This document shows, piece by piece, positions 56,510 to 64,000 of a stretch of DNA of 64,000 nt (position 1 is its first letter; the number at the start of each line of letters is the position of its first letter). Source of the DNA: Rhizophagus irregularis (lineage: Eukaryota > Glomeromycota > Glomeromycetes > Glomerales > Glomeraceae); contig NC_089440.1 in assembly GCF_026210795.1 (NCBI RefSeq), forward strand, positions 4,898,001-4,962,000. The letters run 5' to 3'. A program made the position numbers and the translations under genes. The notes beneath the pieces are model-generated. The model made no database searches. It was not told where the DNA came from and worked only from the letters and a program-made list of their open reading frames with translations.

Positions 56510-57220
56510 TCATTGAAGAGGCATTATAAAGTGGATAGTTTTTGGAAACAAGATTCTTAAAAGAGAATAATGATAAACTCTCGATAAACTATTTATGGCA
56601 TCATATGATCTATATGACTCGTAAGTTATTTGATCATAACATGAAGTATTATAACTTATGACTTTGCCATAATGGATTTAATCGAAACAAGTACCAATAT
56701 TTTTAACCTCTTTTTATACTTTCTATTATGTAAAGAATATTTACGAAGAATATTTTTTCATTTCAAATTAATCCTATGTATATATAATATTTCAAAGTGA
56801 TCTATCATCAAGTTATATTTAAGTACTATGATCTTCTAGTGAATATATTTTACAATTTTTGAAAATTGAATTAGAAAAGTTGGGATATAATAAGGTATCA
56901 CAGGAAAGTAATTTTTTACACCAAACTTAACTTCCTTCCTTATCTCATTTATACAATTGAAATATTAGTGACTTATTTATTCATAAATAAAAAATAATTT
57001 AATTTTTATTACAATGTTAACCTTTAATTTTTTCGGACATGAATAATAATTGATATGAGTCTTACTATATTTCCATTAAACGTCCTAGAATAACATTATA
57101 CCATTATCCTTAATCTCCCATCAAATTCATAATAAATATAAAAAATAAATAAATAAAAAAATGGATAAATTATAGGTATTTTACTACATTTTAAATATTC
57201 TCATTTTAAAGTAACTGTGT

Positions 57221-58846
57221 TCAACTACTTTCATCTAGAATAGAAAATTGATAAATAAAATTTGATAAATCAAAAAATCACATGCAAAAGTAATTACCTT
57301 TAGAATTAATATCAAGTTTAGTAAGATCTATTCTTGTAGAATCTGTAAAGCAAAAGAATAATTATTACTCTAAATAAATTTAAATAATTATTTTAAATTA
57401 AAAGTACCTGAATATTCTAAATCATCATTGTCAGCATTCATGGGTTCTGGAAGATTATTAAAATTTAAAAGTCTACTTGTGTAAACTGCTTGAGGATGTG
57501 TCATATATGAAAGTGTGCTTGTAGATGATAATGGTAATTGAACTGGAAAAGATGACTTTTTATTAATTTCATCTGCTTCTTTAACTTGCCCATAAATAAC
57601 AGAATCCACTTTATTGTTTTCAATATCTGAATATAGTTCATACATGAAATTAAATATTTCAACTGCACTAGGTCGTTTTAAAGGGTCTGCATCCCAACAT
57701 TGATTAATTATATCAACAATTAGTTGAGGGATTTTATAATCACATTTTGGTCTCAACCCCTTACAAATTTTCATTGCTAAGAATCCATCATGAGCTATAT
57801 CATAATAAGGAGGGAAACCTGTACAAATTTCGTATGCAATAATTCCATATCCATAAATATCACTTTTTTGAGTATATTCTTTTTCTCTTAAAACTTCTGG
57901 AGCTACATAAGGTAATACCCCATATATTTTTTTATTACTATTTTGAGAGGATTTAACATTTGCCGGTTGACACAATCCCAAATCAGTAATATAAGCTTCA
58001 CGATCAAAATTGCTTAATATATTCCCACAATGAAAGTCATGATGAATTAATCCTTTATTATGAATATCTTTAAGACCACTTGCAAGACCTAGTAAACTAT
58101 GTATCTTTTGCTTCCAACCCAGTGAAATGAAGTTGTCATTTAAATGTTGTCTTAAACTACCAGCTTTTAATTTCATCACCATCATAAAATTATTTGTTTT
58201 CGGATCTTTGGTAATACCATAGCAACTAACTACCCATCCATATCTTCCAGATTGACATACTAACATTGATTCAACCTAAAGTATAGTTATAGTTAGTTTA
58301 ACGTTTATAATGAAGATTTATAAGAAAATATCTTACTTCTTTTAAAAAATCTGCTGTAATATCTTGTGAGTTATGTAAGCACTTTAAAGCAACTTTCGTT
58401 TTACCATCTCTTAACCATTGATTATTTTTATAATTTAATTCCAGAAAAGGACCATCTTTCCAAACTGCTTTAAAAGTAGTTCCAAATCCCCCTTTTGCTA
58501 AATATTCAACATCTTCAAATTTATCATATTCAATCCATTCTATGATTTGATAATATTTTTTAGCATTTAATTGTGCTTTTTGAATAAATTCATCAACGTC
58601 ATGATTTCCACTTGTCCAATTTTTGAAATTTGATTGAAACTTATTAATATTACATGGCTGACAATAAAAATAATAAGTTTCAGGCTGCTTACAAATTTTA
58701 CATAAACCATATTGCTTATAACATTCTTTTAAATTTTCGTCTGTTATTAATTTATCAATTAACGATTTTTGTTCTTCAGTCAAGAAATAATGATCAAAAT
58801 CTTTTATTTGCTCAAATACATCATCACTTAGTTTAATTTCATCCAT
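57221..58846 (-). CDS. K6: TKL-like protein kinase, non-RD (HHD) type
   Basis: Model: exons 58846-58337, 58275-57408, 57342-57298 and 57234-57221, giving 478 aa ending in DESS as in K2. N-terminus MDEIKLSDDVFEQIKDF; Cys pairs CKIC and CQPC. Core: KGGFGTTF, VALKCL, HHDFHCGNIL, DLGLCQP, APEVLRE, DIYGYG. The segment after intron 1 (LVCQSGRYGWVVSCYG) has Ser where the family has Arg in VRCFG. The tail is AVYTSRLLNFNNLPEPMN, slightly eroded from FKNLPEPKN. Its promoter keeps only the gene-proximal GATCGGCAA box. All splice sites are intact. Confidence 0.87.
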
Positions 58847-58942
58847 TTTAATAAATAATTTTTAAACAAAAAATATGTTATTAATTTGTATGTAAAAATT
58901 ATTAAAAAATAATAAAGGAAAAGGAAAAAAATGAAAAAAAAA

Positions 58943-59015
58943 GTTATTTTATGTTGAAATGATTTCAAGATCGGCAACAAAATTATCAAAAAAAGAATAG
59001 TTAAAATACACACGA
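58943..59015 (-). promoter_or_regulatory. Partial promoter block of K6
   Basis: Keeps GATTTCAAGATCGGCAACAA, the A-rich spacer and TTAAAATACACA, but then passes directly to CGATTTTTATAAATTCTCC. The distal GATCGGCAA box present in K2-K5 has been deleted. Beyond it the sequence matches the K2 upstream region (ATAATAGGTAAGATTAAA). Confidence 0.5.
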
Positions 59016-59159
59016 TTTTTATAAATTCTCCATAATAGGTAAGATTAAATTTTAAGTAATGACAAAATAAATAAAATGTTTAACTAAATATAGTAAGCAT
59101 TATATATTAAAAAGTTGTCAAAAAAAAAATAAAAAATAAAAAATGAAAAATTAAAATGT

Positions 59160-59260
59160 CATTATTTTTCAAATCTATCATACTCAATCTATTCTAGAAA
59201 TCAAATATTTAGTCAAGAGAGAATTTGGAAATTTAGGAATTGTTTAAAGTAACTTTGAAA
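59160..59260 (-). pseudogene. Tiny kinase relic upstream of K6
   Basis: Minus strand LE-stop-IEYDRFEK (about 59170-59200) matches LEWIEYDRFGDIEYL of K1, again with Trp replaced by a stop. No other part of the kinase is readable. Confidence 0.45.
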
Positions 59261-61134
59261 TAATAAATATAATTTTCCTTCTTTTGATCTTTTTGTTCGT
59301 TAGATTTGCAAAAATTCATTAAATTTCAGATATTTATAATGTCGTCTTATTCATTAATTTATTGTAATATATATATATTTTTTACTAAATTCATAAATAA
59401 TGATTATTTAACCTGACCTTTTTTTGAATTTCTTAATATATGACATTCAACAGTATTAACGTTCTGTTAATGAAATTTTTTATTTTTTCAAAAATTTATA
59501 TTGATTATCAAGTTTTTTAGAACTATATGTTACCAAATTTAAATTCTCTCAATTTTCTATATGAATAAACAGAGAACGGATTTTATTTAATAACTTTAAA
59601 AACTTCGTTCTTATTAATTTCTCTATACGGTGACTAGAATAAATATTGGTCACATGAAAGTAATGCAATATTTACTGTATGATTTTGGAAAAGGTTCACG
59701 AAGATGTTTACAAAATTAAATTGTGTCATTTCATAACTCAGTGACAATGAATTAAAATATTTTGGGTATTAATCAGTTGGTATTAACTGGAAAATAAACT
59801 AATATTAAATGAAAAATGAGTATAAATATTAATTTGTAAAATTTGAAGTTTAGCTAAAATACGTAGAGAAGCCACAATATCTTATGCTAATTTTGTTGTA
59901 AAAATAATACAAAAATGTAAAGATTATAAAGATTAAAATTGTAAAATGTGGCTAAACTACTAAAGTCATCGTAAAATCAATAATATTATTCTTTAGTATG
60001 TAAAAGAATCTCTGACTTTTTGGAGTGCATGAGCTAGTTGCACAAGTACAGGCTTAATTTCTAAATTTAAGACACAACCAAATGAATATAACATGTATTT
60101 AGGTATATACATTTTATAAAAAATTTTTTTTTTTTTGTGTAAAATCAATATAAAAATGAATAAGATGCAAATTCTTGAATTTAGCTTTAAAAATTTGAAT
60201 ATCTTGATTGCAATATTCATTTTTATCAGTTTTGAGATTTAATTTATAAAAGAAATTCTATAAAAGGGCATTTGTTAATTTTTATTAATAAAAAGGTTAG
60301 TTCATAGTAATGTGCGACCTACGCTATATATGATAAATATTTGTTTTGCAGTTATTCTTGTATTTCACATATTTCACATTCATCATCCGTTCTTTGACTT
60401 TTTTTAGCAAGTGAAAGGACAAGGTAAAAATAAAAAAACTAAATTTTGAGAATGATAATCGCATAATCGCTGTTTGTATAATCCAAGCCACATCACTTGG
60501 GATCACTTGGATTTTTGTAACTCGATTTATACTTTATTAAGACAAAATGCGATTTTTTTTTCCATATGAACATTCTGCTTTATATAAGCTTTAGCATAAG
60601 TTTTATAGTTCTTTTATCACGAAACATGCAAATATTTATTTTTTTTTAGCATTAAAAGTTTACGAGTATTTCGCAAGACAGTAAATTGTTATAAAAATAT
60701 ACTTTTTTTCTATATAATTATATTGTTTTATACAAGACTTTAAAATAAATCTTATAATATATAGGTCACGAAACTCATAGCACTTTTAGATTATCTATGC
60801 TTATATTGTGATTTTATTTTGCTTTAGATTTATTATTATTTCTATTAAAATATTTAGTATTATTTTCAAAAATAATATACTTTAAGTAATGATATAAGAT
60901 GGCATATCATTTATTATCTTCTTTATGTATTTTCAACTGTTTCTTAGACTTTATATTTGCATTTTTACTATATATAGAATTAGAAGAATTTATAATCATC
61001 AGGATTGTGTAACTCATCTATTTAAAGGTCCAAAACTTTGAATCTTGTTAACTTTGTATTGATTTAATTATTAATTTATTGTTATTGCAAATTTATTTAT
61101 TGATTAAACATTTAATATTACAGATTTAGATTCA
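59261..61134. other. Spacer upstream of K6
   Basis: A+T-rich. 60324-60420 (minus) is homologous to the start of the duplicated frame at 28509-28853. A 75-codon minus ORF at 59993-60220 has a more protein-like second half (FGCVLNLEIKPVLVQLAHAL) and could be a relic, but no family is recognised. Confidence 0.4.
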
Positions 61135-61142
61135 CTTGTGAA

Positions 61143-61794
61143 TAGGGATGGCAACGGTCGGTCATGGTCAGTTATCGGTCAGTCATAACCGGTTAAGGGC
61201 CTTTGACCGACCGACCGTTTTGGCTGACCGTTTTTCTGACTGTTTAACCGACCGTTTAACCGACCGTTTAACTGATCACTTTTTAACGTTTTTTTCTTGA
61301 TTACAGCAAATTTCAAAATATACGAGACACTTGAGAAATTTGATTGTCAGGTTATCGGGTAGCCAGGTTACTCAGCAGTAGGTTGTTTATTAGAAAAGTA
61401 TAAATAACACGTGATGAGTATAATGAATAGTAGTATATCAGATTATATAATAACCTACTGCTGAGTAACCCGGCTACCCGACAACCCAACAATCAAATTT
61501 CTCAAGTGTCCCGTATATTTTGAAATTTGCTGTAAAATTCGTTAAAAAGAAGAAAGTGTAATTTAATCAAAAAAAAATGCTATTTAGCTTTTTTTATTGA
61601 TTAAGTTCGTAAAAAAAGGCTAAATAATTAAAAAAAAGGCCAAATAATCGGTTAAACGGTCAGTTAAACGGTCAGTCAAACGGTCAGTCAAACCGGTCGG
61701 TTAAATGGTCGGTCAGAAGCCTTTGACTGACCGATATCGGTCACGGTCATAACCGGTCATGACCGGTTAATAACCGTGACCGTTGCCATCCCTA
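61143..61794. mobile_element. hAT-type MITE, 652 bases, 8-base target duplication
   Basis: Termini TAGGGATGGCAACGGTC and its complement CCGTTGCCATCCCTA with perfect 8-base direct repeats CTTGTGAA (61135-61142, 61795-61802), the signature of hAT elements. The outer arms are packed with GGTCGGTCA/TGACCGACC words (about 200 bases on each side) and are complementary. There is no transposase. A second element is nested at 61304-61532. Confidence 0.88.
61304..61532. mobile_element. 229-base MITE nested in the hAT MITE, TA duplication
   Basis: Inverted arms of about 80 bases: CAGCAAATTTCAAAATATAC through ACTTGAGAAATTTGATTGT and GTTACTCAGCAGTAGGTT, matched by the complement on the right. TA flanks both ends (61302-61303, 61533-61534). 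The flanking host sequence pairs across the insertion (CTTTTTAACG / CGTTAAAAAG), as expected if it entered the centre of the hAT fold-back. Confidence 0.75.
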
Positions 61795-62109
61795 CTTGTG
61801 AAGATAAGAAAGATTGGTATCTCAATTAAATAAATGATAGATAAGATGCATGGAAAGGTTAACTGGCAAGCTCTATACTACTTTATGGAGAAAACTCATT
61901 CTTATTTGATTATTTAATTATTAAATAAATAATAAAATATTTTCCATTCTAGTTATACATAAAAATGCCATGTAAGAGCTCATTCCTTACTTTTTGCAGC
62001 TTTTTATAATAAAATTCAAACCAGAACAATTATTTTTATAATGAAACAACAAAAGACAAAGAAGATTATCCAGGACCTATGGATATAATGTAAAAAATGT
62101 GAAGGTTGA

Positions 62110-62863
62110 AAAATATGAGTATGAATATCTTTAAGACTAAATGAAATAGCTTATAATATGTAAGCTTTTTAATGACTCAAAATTATTATTTAAATGTTAT
62201 CTTAAATTATAATCCTTTAGTTCCATTACTGTTAAAAATTATTTATTTTTCGATCTTTGGTAATACAAAATAACGAATTATAAAATCAGATTCACATGCC
62301 AAAAGATGTAACCCGACTTAAAGATAATAATTAGTTATAGGCATTTCGGCATTGATAAAAGCTATTAATACTAAATAAATGAGAAATATCTATTATGTAA
62401 GCATTTAAAGCAATCCTTCTTTCATCATATCTTTTCTATTTATTATTGTAATAATTCCAATCATAAATCTGAGTAACTTTCCAAATTATTGCTTTAAAAG
62501 TAATTTCAAATCCTCCTTTTTAAATATTCAATCATTTCAAATTTATCATATTCAATCCACTCTACGACTTGTCTCACAACTTTAGCTTTTAATTGTGCTT
62601 TTAGAATAAATTCAAATTATTCATATTCTACTTGTTCAATTTTAAATATTTGTTGAAAATGATTAGAAATACATGGCTTACACCACTAATAACCAGTATT
62701 AGGCCGCTTAAATTCTTCACATAAACCATATCACCTATACTGTAACTTTCTTTTAGTTCTTCATTTAATAAATATTAGTTTATCGATTATTCTTCTGTTA
62801 AACGATAATATACAAATCTTTTATTTGTTCTATTATATCATCGATAACTTTAATTGCGCCCAT
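62110..62863 (-). pseudogene. Degenerate seventh kinase copy
   Basis: From 62863 the minus strand reads MGAIKVIDDIIEQIKDL, then interrupted pieces LNEELKES, YGLCEEFKRPNTGY, LKAQLKAKVVRQVVEWIEYD, KGGFEITFKA (second Gly-loop Gly changed) and, towards 62110, LKDIHT of the catalytic-loop approach. Stops and frameshifts are frequent, and the C-terminal half of the kinase domain is missing. The upstream region lacks the GATCGGCAA boxes. Confidence 0.85.
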
Positions 62864-64000
62864 ATTAAATAATGGGTGAGAAATATGTTATAAATTCATA
62901 TTTAAAAAATCACAAAAGGTATAAGAAAAAAAAATATTAGTGAGAACTAGCTTCATTCATACCGGAAAATGATAAACTCCGATCGATGTGCTGGTGACTT
63001 AATTTCTTTCGTGAGAAATTTTTATAATTAATTAACTGTTAATTAATTGGAATAATTGAATTCCTAAATAATAAAAAAAATACAAGGATTCATGCCCAGT
63101 CTAGCTATATTTTAATTTTGTAGTTTTAGTTAATGAGAAGAGAACTTTTATTTTAATAAGGGCAGTAACATAAACTTAAATTTATAACAGATAATTATTC
63201 CTTAAAAGTTATTTTATTAATAGTTAAATTTCTGTATTATTCAAATTAAAAGAAATTCGAATTGGAACTATGATCCTTAATGACCTATTTATACGTGTGC
63301 CCTATTTTTTGTTATAAACTGAATCATGGTTTATAAATTATTGTTGATCCCTAAATATCCCTCTAACTTTAACAACTCCCCGAACAAAAAATATTTTTTA
63401 TATGTAATAAACTGAGGAACCGATCAAAAAAGAGAAAGGAAGCGATTTATTAGTATTTCTTTTACGGGTTTTATTTTTTTTTTAATTATATTAAACTTAT
63501 CTAATACTTGTATACAACTAACTAACCAACTTTCCCAAACTTTTTTCAAATAGATCTGACATTATAATTATCAAAAATATGAAGTGCTTGAAATAAATGA
63601 TAAATATTTTTCGTTAATTTCGTTAATGATGAGTATAGCGTTATCCAGATTCAGTATTCTATAATAGACTTCTTAAGATAGTTGTTAGAATAGTTATAAA
63701 TTTAAATAAGCTTTAATTGCTAAATATTTGAAGAAGTAAAGGGATTTTAAGTCTTAATAATTATAAATGATAAAATAATCATTAAAATTATTTCTTTGTG
63801 TGAAACTTTTTATGTGTATATTTACTTGGTCAGCTAATACGCATAACACTACCAATCAATTCTATTCGTTGGTTACATCACATAAATCCAAAAAAGATAC
63901 TTTGTTTCTCGCAAAAAATGAAATTTTCAATTACACGAATTTCCAAAAAGGAAAATTTGTCTTTTCCGGAGATCACTTTTTAAAATTTCCAATAAAAAAA
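62864..64000. other. Right-end spacer
   Basis: A+T-rich sequence with no supported gene, RNA gene or structured repeat. The patch 63250-63400 is slightly less A+T-rich but has no open frame of note. Confidence 0.4.

Noticed and set aside
61143-61794. GACCG-rich repeats as a regulatory array
   Set aside because: The 8-base target duplication and terminal inverted repeats explain the whole block as an hAT MITE.
1-64000. tRNA, rRNA or CRISPR arrays
   Set aside because: No tRNA B-box type GGTTCGAATCC in cloverleaf context, no rRNA signature and no regularly spaced repeat-spacer pattern were found by eye. The tandem repeats present have no unique spacers.

Overview
The window looks like nuclear DNA of an arbuscular mycorrhizal fungus (Glomeromycotina, most like Rhizophagus). 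The signs are very high A+T, short introns of 60-80 bases with GTAAGT-type donors, many small DNA-transposon remnants, and a recently expanded family of TKL-like protein kinases ending in a PEPKN-type tail. The species assignment is inference from family knowledge; no rRNA or other marker gene is present.

Layout. 1-3.6 kb is mostly non-coding, with a possible 3' end of a gene at the left edge and four TGACGTAC boxes at exact 12-base spacing. 3.65-5.23 kb holds a frameshifted aminoglycoside-phosphotransferase-like (APH) gene. Six kinase genes of one family follow, called K1-K6 here: K1 (6.8-8.5 kb, minus), K2 (11.4-13.1, minus), K3 (14.35-15.75, minus), K4 (30.5-32.2, minus), K5 (38.9-40.5, plus) and K6 (57.2-58.8, minus). 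Each has a four-Cys ribbon-like N-terminus, a kinase domain split by intron 1, and a conserved tail. All but K3 end in two very small 3' exons. Kinase relics lie at 43.0, 50.6, 55.0, 59.2 and 62.1-62.9 kb. K2-K6 share a promoter block with GATCGGCAA boxes and also share 3' flank, so the duplicated unit is larger than the gene.

From 16 to 30 kb the window is gene-poor: simple repeats, a probable non-LTR retrotransposon tail, several MITEs, and two stretches of coding-like sequence that lack an ATG (22.0-22.3 kb minus, 22.95-23.23 kb plus). From 33 to 38 kb there are three broken unrecognised genes. At 44.7-45.9 kb lies a well-formed gene for a secreted, Pro/Gly-rich, probably GPI-anchored wall protein. 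From 46.1 to 55.3 kb a tandem duplication carries two paralogous small proteins with HMG-box-like helices, each copy followed by a dead kinase fragment. The right end is mostly non-coding, with an hAT-type MITE containing a nested element.

How it fits together. The window is a kinase birth-and-death neighbourhood: intact paralogues, paralogues losing splice sites, and short relics, interspersed with transposon insertions whose empty sites can be read in the other copies. All coordinates of spliced genes were worked out by hand from splice motifs and paralogue comparison. No transcript or database evidence was available.
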